DNA of 64,000 nt from Ophiostoma sp. CBS 140.51 (lineage: Eukaryota; Ascomycota; Sordariomycetes; Ophiostomatales; Ophiostomataceae): the NCBI GenBank assembly GCA_029298735.1, contig JANSLP010000146.1:1-64000 (forward strand), written 5' to 3'. The notes under the pieces were generated by a model. The model was not told the DNA's origin. It saw only the letters and a program-made list of their open reading frames with translations, and made no database searches. Positions 36,055 through 45,213 of this stretch are shown here, piece by piece. Position numbers and translations under genes: made by a program. Position 1 is the stretch's first letter, and every line of letters starts with the position of its first letter.

Positions 36055-38610
36055 ATGCGGTTCGGCAAGACGCTCCGCGAGTCCATCTACCCGCCATGGA
36101 AGGCTGAGTACATCGACTACAGCAAGCTCAAGGCTCTGCTGCGCGACGATGAAGGCGCCGGCTCCGACACCGAAGGCGGCGAGTCCGGCTGGACAGAGGA
36201 CGACGAGAACCGCTTCTGCGACGAGATCTTCAACGTGCAGCTTGAGAAAGTCGCCAAGTTCCAGGAGAACCGCGTTGCCTCGCTGCGGGAGCGTGCCGAT
36301 GCCATCTTTGAGAAGCTGCGCGATCTGACGCCGGCGCATGGCAGCGGCGGCGGCGACAGCACGGCATCCGACTCGGCAGCGGCTGAGGGTAGCACGAGCA
36401 GCAGTGCTGCGGCCGCGGCGGCCAAGGACAAGAGCGAGATCACGGTGCAGCGTGTGCGCGAGATCGAGGCAGAACTTGATAGCATCACCAACGAACTGCG
36501 CGAGATCAAGCGCTATAGCAGCCTCAACTACACGGGCTTCCTCAAGATTGTCAAGAAGCACGACCGCAAGCGTGGCAACCACTACCGCATCCGGCCAATG
36601 ATGCAGGTCAGCCTCACACGGCGGCCGTTCAACTCCGAGGCCGGCTACTCGCCGCTGCTGGCCAAGCTGTCGCTGATGTACGAGGCCGTGCACCAGTACC
36701 TCAACACCGACGAGGCCAACCTGCCGGTCGATCTGGAGACGCAGCAGGGCACCAACCACAACGGCGAGCGCTACGAGGCATTCAAGTGTGAGTCCCCCTT
36801 CTCAGCCCCTGTTTTACTTCCTTGCATTGGCTAACTTTCCCTAGTTTGGGTCCACCCTGAAAACCTGCTCGAGGTCAAGACAATGGTGCTGCGGCATCTG
36901 CCGGCGCTCGTGTATAGCGAGTCGTCTGCTAAGGAGGCCGACGCGACCGTGGACCCGACGCTGACGTCGCTGTACTTTGACAACGGCAAGTTCGACCTGT
37001 ACCGCGCCAAGCTAGACCGCAGCGGCGAGGCCGAGAGCGCGGGTTCTCTGCGTCTGCGTTGGTACGGTCAGCTGGCAGCCAAGCCCGAGCTATATCTAGA
37101 CCAGAAGGTGGTGCATCGCGACGGCACGAGCGACGAGAGCCGGATCACGATCAAGGACAAGTATGTCAAGCCGTTTCTTGACGACAAGTACAAGATGGAG
37201 AAGAGCATCCAAAAGATGGAGCGTCAGGGCGAGCAGGCCGACGCTATCGCCTCTTTCAAGTCGACCGCCGATGCCATCCAGTCGTTTGTCCAGGAGAAGC
37301 ACCTCGAGCCCGTTCTACGCGCCAACTACGTGCGCACCGCCTTCCAGAAGCCGGCCGACGACCGCGTGCGTATCTCCATCGACACCAGTCTGGCCTTTAT
37401 CCGCGAGGACAACCTGGACCAGCGTCGCCCATGCCGCGACCCGGCCGAGTGGCATCGCCGCGACATTGATACGGGCAACGTTACCTACCCCTTCTCGGAG
37501 CTGCCGCCCAGCGACGTGTCGCGCTTCCCCTTTGCTGTCCTCGAGATCAAGGTGCGCGACGACGGTGTCAGCCGCAAGAGCCCTGCGTGGGTCGAGGACC
37601 TGATGGCTTCGCATCTTGTGCACCCCGTGCCGCTGTTCTCCAAGTTCGTGCACGGTACTGCCGTTCTCTTTGACGACTACGTCAACCAGCTGCCCTTCTG
37701 GCTGAGCGACCTCGAGCGCGACATTCGCCGCGACCCACAGGAGGCTTATGCCGAGGAGGAGCTGCGTCGTGCTCAGCGTGCAGCAGACGAGCAGGTCGTC
37801 GGCAGCTTCCTGGGCACGAGTAAGCTGGGCTCATCGGCGAAGCCGAGTAAGAGCTCGCCGGCGGCCAAGTCGTCGTCGTACCTGGCGGGTCGCCTCGCCG
37901 CCGAAACGTCTATTGCCCAGCGCCTGCAGTCGCAGTCGGGTGTGAGCACCGGCACGGGTGGCGAGCACGGCGAGTCGTCGTCGGCTGCGGCAGGCTCCTC
38001 GGCAGCGAACGGCCAAGGCTCGAATGGTGCAGCGACGACGGGTGCCAACGGTGTGACACGTACAACCGGCTACGGCGCCATCTCGTCGGTGCTGCCATCG
38101 TTTTCGATGACGCGGTATGCGCAGTGGCGGCGGTCCAAGGACCAAGGCCCTGCGCTGCCTGAGGGCGTTACAGAGCCGACCGAGTGGCTCAAGAACGACG
38201 GCCCGCTGCACATTGAGCCCAAGGTGTGGCTTGCCAACGAGCGCACGTTCCTCAAGTGGCAGCACATTGCCATTTTGCTGGGCAGTCTGTCTATTGCCCT
38301 CTTCACAGCTGCCGCTGGCAGCAGCGACAACACTGTCGCCACCACGATGGGCTTTGCTTACATTGCCGTGGCAGCCTTCACGGGCTTCTGGGGCTGGTAC
38401 ATGCTGCACACGCGCCGCAGCATGATCCTTGCTCGCAGTGGCCGCGACTTTGACAACATGATTGGTCCTGTGGTTGTCAGCGTTGCGCTGATGATTGCCT
38501 TGATTCTGAACCTCGTGTTTGCCTATCGCCGCGCTTTTGACCGGTGGGCCGACAACGACGCAAGCCTTATCGAGCAGACTGGCAATAACAACAGCTACGT
38601 GCACGTATAA
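36055..38610 (+). CDS. VTC4: Vacuolar transporter chaperone 4, polyphosphate polymerase
   Basis: Exons 36055-36787 and 36845-38610 are joined across a 57-bp intron (GTGAGT, GGCTAAC, CTAG) and give 832 residues. It makes polyphosphate from ATP at the vacuolar membrane and passes it into the lumen. The N-terminal SPX domain (~1-190) begins 'MRFGKTLRESIYPPWKAEYI' and includes 'SLNYTGFLKIVKKHDR', the basic inositol-pyrophosphate-binding helix. The central tunnel domain (~200-530) shows 'SLYFDN' (~286), 'RLRWYG' (Arg314, Arg316) and 'VLEIKV' (Glu478, Lys480), matching catalytic strands of the polymerase. A Ser/Gly/Ala-rich linker and three C-terminal membrane segments follow. The insertion between SPX helices (Ser/Ala/Gly-rich, ~100-125) is longer than usual. 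Retained catalytic residues favour VTC4 over the inactive VTC2/3 paralogues. Confidence 0.96.
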
Positions 38611-39010
38611 GAGCGCGATCGAGAGCGAGGGTCGACCGTTTAAGGTTGCCTTGTTTTCACAGTACGGCATGGCTAGAGGGGAACACATGCACCTCCTCTG
38701 TACACCAGTTGCCACGTTGTGTTGCAGCAAAGGCCCAACCACAACCACAAACCGGTGCTGTAGTTTGCTCCGTCTGTAAGACGTGGCATGCCTCCGTCTC
38801 ACTAACATTTACATTTACCAAGCATATCGGAGCGAGACGGGTTATTTTTGCATATTCATTTTCTTTTGTGTTTATATTCTGTATTCCTATTTGCATATTT
38901 CTCTTGTTGTTTTCACTGTTTGGAATAGTTGCATTTTATTTTCTATTGCAGATGCACTTTTGGATATCATCAAATAAATTGCTGTCAACCAATATTGTGT
39001 CATGCACCTT
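38611..39010. other. Convergent 3' regions of VTC4 and the serine hydrolase gene
   Basis: AT-rich spacer of 400 bp between converging genes. Probable terminators of both; nothing else seen. Confidence 0.5.
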
Positions 39011-39865
39011 TCACCTAACACGACCACTCTCGGCCAGGTGTTTACTAAGAAAGCTGATCACGTCGTCCATCCCCGATGGCGAATTAAACCAATGGCCGCC
39101 GCTGGGGTACTCTTTCCACTCAACCTTTGCCCCGAACCCACGAAGGGTCTCGCACAGGGCTCGGCCATTGGCGACGGGTACCACAGGGTCGTCCACACAG
39201 TGCTCGAGCAGCATCGGCGTGTTGCGAAGAATATCACTAGAGCTGTCGGCAGCAAGTGCAGTTGGTGCGAGGCCAAGGCCCAGCACCTCTCGCATCTGCG
39301 CGAGTGTTCTCCCAGAAAAGGGGCACCGACAGGAGAAACCAATAAAGGCACCCAAGCGACCACCTGTCGGCAGCGGCACCTCGAGATTGAACAGCGTGTG
39401 CACACTCGTCGCACCGCCCATGCTGATCCCCGCCAGCACCAACCGGTCCCATCGCCCGCCCAACAAGGTTGCCTCGCTCGCCAAAATGCGCTGGATCGCC
39501 GGTACGGCCTCGCGCAGACCTTCCGCTTGCAGCTCCTCCCGCGACGCAAAGTCCCGTGTGTCCCACACATCAAACCACTGCGGCCATGTCGTTGGCTGAG
39601 GCCCGTTTGTGGCGATGGAAGAGGCAACCACCCGCATCGGCGCCTGGGGAAACACCCACCGGAACGATGGCAGCGCGTCGGCCAGTGTCCGGCTCTGCGA
39701 ATCGCGCGCTGCCGCCAGGGCTGCCGTGAAGCTGTGCACGTTGTCGCCGCGGCCGTGCAAGAAGACGACGGTGTGCGTATGAGGCGCCGCCGGCGCAACC
39801 GAAATGCAAGGGACTTCGAGTGCGGTAGCGACGCCAGAAGTATGGAGGCCGTCTAGAGAAGCCAT
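39011..39865 (-). CDS. Alpha/beta serine hydrolase, acyl-protein thioesterase/carboxylesterase type
   Basis: Single-exon gene of 284 residues from the ATG at 39865. An in-frame ATG at 39940 would add 25. The later ATG has a better context (G at -3 and +4) and starts just before the fold. The phospholipase/carboxylesterase fold is visible: 'TVVFLHGRGDN' near the start (oxyanion strand), 'FPQAPM', 'QWFDVWDTRDF', the nucleophile elbow 'LAGISMGGA' (catalytic Ser), 'LEHCVDDPVVPV' (catalytic Asp) and 'YPSGGHWFNSP' (catalytic His). Relatives remove palmitate from proteins or hydrolyse short esters in the cytosol. Which substrate applies here cannot be read from sequence. There is no signal peptide. 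The gene is divergent from the ankyrin pseudogene. Confidence 0.85.
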   Translation of the reverse strand: MASLDGLHTSGVATALEVPCISVAPAAPHTHTVVFLHGRGDNVHSFTAALAAARDSQSRTLADALPSFRWVFPQAPMRVVASSIATNGPQPTTWPQWFDVWDTRDFASREELQAEGLREAVPAIQRILASEATLLGGRWDRLVLAGISMGGATSVHTLFNLEVPLPTGGRLGAFIGFSCRCPFSGRTLAQMREVLGLGLAPTALAADSSSDILRNTPMLLEHCVDDPVVPVANGRALCETLRGFGAKVEWKEYPSGGHWFNSPSGMDDVISFLSKHLAESGRVR

Positions 39866-40269
39866 CTCGAAAACAGTTGTGGTCCTTGGAAGAAGAAGGG
39901 GTGAGCTTTCAAGCATCCGACCCTGACCAGGCCACAGCATCTGCAGCCATGCCTCTTGGCCCCCACGCCCCGCTTCAACAGATAAAGGACAGGACGCTGC
40001 GTCGGCATCTGCCTATTTATTACTTGCCCAGTATGTCCAAAATGCATACTTTGTTTTTTTCGTGAAACGACGTTAAGAGCGCCGCCACTATCACCAATTA
40101 CCATTCTTTTCCGTCCACCTAGTATCTGCCGGCAGCTTTGTGTTGTCATCGCTTTGCGAGAGCACAATACAATATCTTCATCACCCATCTTTCCCATCCA
40201 GCTCAGCCTCCAACTCTTACCTAGCTTCTTAGCTTGCGACTTGGCAGCTATTTACCACGACTTGACAAC
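39866..40269. other. Divergent spacer between the hydrolase gene and the ankyrin pseudogene
   Basis: About 400 bp without a gene. C/T-rich from 40120 to 40260 on the + strand, like a leader for the now-broken ankyrin gene. Confidence 0.45.
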
Positions 40270-41350
40270 ATGGACGGCAACATAACTCAAAACGCCTTGG
40301 CAGGACATTTGGGCCTGTACTACAACAATAACAACATCTCCTGGCAAAGGGCATTCCTCTAATTGTGCATCAACGAAACTACATCATGTCGGCGCGACTA
40401 GAAGAGCATATGCGAATTTGAAGGCAGTTCCAAGCCTGCGGGGCAAAGAGGTTAGGGCCCATACTACCAGATGGAATCCTCGACCAGTTTACGGCAGCCG
40501 TCACCGCCGACGACCGCGATGCCGTCCGGGCGCTCCTCGATACACACTTTCCAGATCGGACCGAGCTGTTTCCGAGCCAATACAATATCCACGAGCTGTT
40601 CCCAGTCATCAGCCAGGCGGCCCGAAACGACCAAGCCGACGTCTTGAAAGAACTCTTTGTGCCGTACCCGTTCCCCTACCAGTCAACGGACTTTGTGGCG
40701 CGGGAAGCCATTGATACCGGTTCCGAACATATACTCCTCCTTCTTCTTGAGCACGGGTGGGATATTAATCAACGAATCGACGCCGGCCCCAACGTGCTGG
40801 AAACGCTCTTACACCTTGGCGCTCAAGACCGGGACATGGTTATATGGCTGATCGCCCACGGCGCAAGCCTTAACGAACGGCCCCGGTATGTAGACATTAC
40901 GGGTATGTCCCAGGCCGTACAGCACACCTCGCTCGATCTGGTGCGGGAGCTGGTAGACGAATTGGGGGGGACGTCCACCGGGGACAGCTGTTACACCATG
41001 CCCTTAAGCGAAAGTCGCGGACGCAGTCTGGGACACAGTCGGTGGCGGCCGCCAGCGGTATTGTAGAGATGCTCGGCCTATTACTGGAACGCGGCGCGCC
41101 ACTGAACCTGACCTTGTACGCCGACGACGAAGTATCGTCCTACAAATATCGCAACTCCGACCATGGTACCCCCCTACACGAGGCGGCGCAGATGGGCCAC
41201 GTCGAGGCCGTTCAGTACCTCCTGGCGCAGGGTGCTGACACGAGTATTGTAAGTACGAGGAGCAAGACGACGGCGCTGGCGTGGGCCGAAAAGGCCGGCC
41301 ACGAGGACGCGGCTGCTATGTTGCGGTCGCCGGACCAGTATAAGTTGTAG
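40270..41350 (+). pseudogene. Broken ankyrin-repeat gene
   Basis: Ankyrin-type sequence is spread over three frames. An ATG at 40270 opens a short frame ('LGLYYNNNNISWQRAFL') that stops at a TAA near 40362. A second frame, from the TGA at 40419-40421 to about 40973, encodes 'LLLLLEHGWDINQRI', 'VIWLIAHGASLNERP' and 'LVRELVDELG'. A third frame ending at 41350 continues with 'GIVEMLGLLLERGAPLN', 'GTPLHEAAQMGHVEAVQYLL' and 'LAWAEKAGHEDAAAMLRS'. The switch to the third frame falls at a run of seven G residues (40964-40970); one more or two fewer bases would restore reading. Taken together the locus is a disabled gene of about 350 residues, of unknown function (ankyrin repeats bind proteins). A short intron could explain the 5' break but not the G-run shift. 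Confidence 0.7.
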
Positions 41351-41810
41351 AGGAGTAAAGGGAGGACAGCGCGTTATTTGTATTGTTGATGTTTCTTTAT
41401 TTGTACTTTCATATTTTTAGGATTTTAAATACTCAATACGCACAGTGGGGCAGGGGACTACAGATTATACTTTTTCGAAGAGGGATAGTTTTTACGAGGA
41501 TGAAGTGAGATGATTTTGACGAGGATTTATTTTGACTACATTTACTTTAACTACTATTCTTTATATAATAGACCGGTGCGTTTCGTCTTATCTACCTCGT
41601 GAAGGGCCTATGAAAAAAATCCAATTAAAACATACCCCGGCGCGGTTACCCAAAATAGATATTTGAACTGAAGCCTAGATGCTTTCTGTTCTGACCCCAG
41701 ACTTTCGGTAATTTTTAAATGCTGTTTTTAATAATGAGAAGAATCATGTGCTTCTAGGTGGTGATCGTTAATTATTTTACTCTGCATCCTTATTCTGCTA
41801 ACACGCTACC
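41351..41810. other. AT-rich spacer inside the decayed island
   Basis: The stretch is clearly richer in A/T than its surroundings, with ATTT, TTTA and TATA-like runs. No gene is supported. It may be the 3' region of the ankyrin gene and old promoter of the next remnant. Confidence 0.45.
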
Positions 41811-42690
41811 ATGGCGTCCCCAGAAGTCAGGGAGCCTTGATGCTCATCGACAACTTGAGACTCCCACACCTCACCAGCCGGTTAATTTCTTCCTAGATTA
41901 CAGAGGCGCTGCATCTTGTTCTCGCTGCACATTATGTGACGGAGCGTCTACGCGTCGGTGACGATGCCCGTCCTCTTCTGGATAATTGGGCCTCATTATT
42001 GAAGCTGGTATGTACCTCCGTTTTCTCCACCTGGTAATCGTCAGTTACCGCTAACACTTTACTGTGTAGTTTCTGTCAATGGCCGTCCTCCGCCTGCAGT
42101 AAGTTCCTCCGTCCGAAGCGACATCACGAAACGAGATAGGGGAAAGTGCTGCATCACAGGCAAATCCGGCACGCTATGGGACCCTTTAGAGGTTGTGCCT
42201 ATTCTACCGATCCCGACTGGGTGGACTACAGACAATGTGAGTCTTTTCCTAGAGCAGTGAAGCTAACGGTTTCTTGTATCTAGCTTTATGTCATATTCGT
42301 ACATCGAACTCCCCAGCCTCATCACCCAGGGGCACAAGAACCATTGGCTTGTCAAAAGATCGGCTGCCGAGGCGTTCTCGAGAGGCCTTGTTCGTCTAAA
42401 CAGACGACAATCCATGATCGAAGTAAGCCCCGTGAATCCCCCCCTCGTTAAACATATTTTTTAGCTCTGTTCTCACACACTGGACCATCTCAATCAGTTT
42501 GAAGTCATTGTCCCGCCCGGGCCAGAGGACCCAATCCGCATTGATGGCCGTTACGTGCTGCTGAGTGACCACTCATGCTTGGGCATAGATACGGTAGATG
42601 CCTGGTTTGTTGGCTCTCATGCGCGCCTTTCTGCGAGCATACGCCTTCTTGCTGTTTTCAAAGAGTTATCAAGAAGTTCTTTCTTGTATG
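41811..42690 (+). pseudogene. Decayed multi-exon gene, HNH-like fungal protein remnant
   Basis: Pieces of one protein lie in order but in shifting frames. An ATG at 41811 (MASPEVREP) hits a stop at once, and the next segment is 'EALHLVLAAHYVTERLRVG' with 'LLDNWASLL'. Two further segments follow: 'KCCITGKSGTLWDPLEVVPI' and 'HWLVKRSAAEAFSRGLVRLN', then 'FEVIVPPGPEDPIRIDGRYV' and 'LGIDTVDAWFVGSHARLSAS'. Between pieces are intact splice signals at 42008-42069, 42236-42283 and about 42424-42497, two of them with GCTAAC branch points. The Cys-x-x-Thr-Gly start and later VxRLN/GLVRLN portion resemble fungal HNH_2-type proteins, but the usual His in the AHI position is Val-Pro here. Family assignment is tentative. 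The broken frames with surviving introns support a pseudogene. Confidence 0.5.
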
Positions 42691-43340
42691 ACGCGCCATT
42701 GCCACGGAACGCTACAGGGCTTCGTCTGCAGCAACGATCCGTACTCTTTCCCGACCACCTACCTTGTCACAACGCGTGTTCCCGGAATTCCATTATGGCG
42801 CTGTCAAGATGCCATGTCAGATACAGACTGCGAAATGATTGCTCTGCAGCTGGCCGATATGCTTATCTTTTTACGTGGGATCCCCAAGACCGTCAACCCT
42901 GCCATGGCCATATGCAACACGTTGGGAGAAGAGTGTGTTGATCCACGTATCCAAGGTGGAGACCCAGGAGGTCCGTATGTAGACGAGGCTGCGTTCAGCC
43001 AAGAGCTTCGGTTTTCTGACGATCCAAGCCGTCATGGACACAATATTGTGTTCAGCCATGCGGATATGAACCCACACAACATTCTCGTTGATCGCATTGT
43101 GCGGGCTGACGGAAGCAGGAGCTGGACTGTGAGCGGTATTGTAGACTAGGAGACAGCTGGCTACTTTCCCGAGTACTGAGACTGCACAAATGCCTTTTTT
43201 GAGGGCTTTCGGTGGTCGACAAGGTACAATGATCTTGTGCTGCGTGCCTTTAAGGAATTCGGTGACTACTAACAGGAACTGGAGGTTGAGAAACGGAGCT
43301 GGGAAATTGGGCGATGGCATATAAATTTCCGCCTTGTTAG
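42691..43340 (+). pseudogene. Truncated APH-type kinase remnant with in-frame stops
   Basis: The open part runs to TAG at 43147 and encodes 'YLVTTRVPGIPLW', 'ALQLADMLIFLRGIPK', 'GGPYVDEAAFSQELRF', the catalytic loop 'VFSHADMNPHNILVD' (HxDxxxxN) and 'VSGIVD' (metal-binding Asp). Beyond the TAG the same frame continues as conserved family sequence: 'ETAGYFPEY', stop TGA at 43177, 'FFEGFRWSTRYNDLVLRAF', 'KEFGDY', stop TAA at 43270, 'QELEVEKRSWEIGR'. In this family the first two stops replace Trp codons (IVDWE and PEYWD). The N-lobe with its nucleotide loop is missing or scrambled upstream. Relatives are fungal aminoglycoside-phosphotransferase-like kinases with unknown substrates. Three stops make it non-functional. 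Confidence 0.75.
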
Positions 43341-45213
43341 CCAACCCGATACATCGTACTACTTGCTGCCCAGAGACGTTGGCTTGACTTCAAGAGCCAG
43401 GCCGTGCTTTTTTCCTTCTCAAAACGCATCGACTCTCCGCCCAATCCCAAGCTGCAGCCTCGCCCGACGCGTGTCGATTGGCCGTTTCTTTTCGCTTTTA
43501 TTTTGCAGGAGTACAAGCAGTTTGGCCTCTCGTCAAGGCCACCTGTTTGATTGGTGAGTGGCAGTGGTATTTTGGTGGCAGGACGTGCATGACCGCGTGC
43601 ATATGGCTGCAGGCAGCTGAGGAAAAAGGGCGACCGACATTAAAAAAAAAAAAAAAAAAAAGGGAGCTGGCGCGAGGTTGGAAACACAGACCAGTAAATT
43701 ATCCGCAGACCGCCTCTTTCAAGGAAGAGCCACTCGTACACACAAACGTGCAGAACACTCAAACAGCCTGTGTCTCGGGCGAGACTGATGCGTGTTGTGT
43801 GTGAGAGTAGAGGAAATGTAAAGATCAACAGGCCAGAGAAGAGGGGAAGTCTCATCTTGACAACCCAGAGTCCTTTTGATTGTGGCTCGTGCCTTCTGTT
43901 TCCAGTCAAACCCAACGAATTGCCTCTTTGGGGCAGAGGCGCCTCGAAATACACATGGAGTGAGTTCCTTCCCTATTATCCTCCCCAGATACACGGGCTC
44001 GGCGGGTCACAGACGGAAACAACCCGTTTACATACTTTCTGGGACTTTATTCTAGCAAACAAATATATCCTGCGTATCATACAGTCTGTAATTTGGCTGT
44101 GCCGGATGGCTGGCGAGACGTCAGAGCACATGTGCGCACATACTCCAACAGTATGCACCCTCCTTGCTTGTGCTTTTTATTGCCTTATTGCCATGCACCC
44201 GTGGTTTTCAGTTTCATTTAACATGCCTTTGGTCGATACCTTCTCGTCACCCACTGCCAATCGCAACTTCCTTATTTGACCCCGAGTATGCAATTTTTGG
44301 TCTTTTTGGCAACTGGCTGGCTCGCTCTTTCCGCATTCAATTTCCATTACACCCACGACGCGGGCGCGCCTTCCCCCTTCTCTCACCTCCTCCCTAGTTT
44401 CATAGTTTCCTAACCGGCCAGCCAATATATCGCGTCTCGTCGCTCTCTTTTGCTTCACTTTTGGTCTTTTCATATTTCTCTCTTGTTTTCCTCACTTTTT
44501 TGCATCCTACCTCTACCCCAACGAATCGTGTCTCCAGCTGTGGCGAAGGCCTCTCAAAGGCTGTAAATGCGGAACGCTTACGACTGTTAGCGTGTCACAC
44601 CCACGCCACCTACCAATCGCCCACCACCCAAGCACACGTCCAGAATCCAGATCGGTTCTAACAACAAAACCACAGCCACCCAGCCACGCAACATGCCGAG
44701 CTCCCTCCCTCTGACCTCACACTTTTGGTTTTGACTATCGCCTCTTTCCACAAAGAAGCACTTTGCGCGTGAGCAGGGGTGCTCAGTTGTGCGGGATTGG
44801 CGTCGTCACTTCGTGAGGGACAACGCATAACTTTCTTGCAGGGTCTCCAGTCCAGCTGCGAGGTAAAGTGGTTGTAGCTAACAAAAGCTTCGTTTGCCCC
44901 TCGGCTCTCTTCCTCTCCACATGCAGCCTCTCAGCCTGGCTGTCGAAAGTAATAACATCTACTTTATGATTTTCTAATACCTGCCCTTTTCTTTTCATCT
45001 TCTACCTCCTTGTTCTTGTACCTTTTTGTTTCTCCTTTCCATCTATTCTTATCTTGCATCTTTACAACTTTTGCCATCTTCATCCGAATCTACGATACTG
45101 GCACAAACAATACAACGTCGCGATCATTAATATCATTACCGCCAGCCCCAGTCGCATACGACGACAGACACCGCCTTTAATAGCATCACTATTCCACCTT
45201 ACAATGAGCCATC
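43341..45213. other. Intergenic region with poly-A tract and leader of the unknown gene
   Basis: No gene supported. It holds a 20-base A run at 43642-43661. From about 44280 the + strand becomes C/T-rich, probably the promoter and leader of the following gene. Confidence 0.45.
43642..43661. repeat. Poly-A run of 20
   Basis: Twenty consecutive A on the + strand. A retroposon tail is possible but no element body or target duplication was recognised beside it. Confidence 0.8.

Noticed and set aside
37831..38808. 325-residue minus-strand frame opposite VTC4
   Set aside because: Antisense shadow of the VTC4 linker and membrane segments; it has no family resemblance.
40964..40970. Programmed frameshifting at the G7 run of the ankyrin gene
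   Set aside because: The 5' part of the locus is also broken by a TAA and a TGA, so simple gene decay explains the data better.
43642..43661. Poly-A run as the tail of a retroposon
   Set aside because: No element body, second tail or target-site duplication could be recognised beside it.
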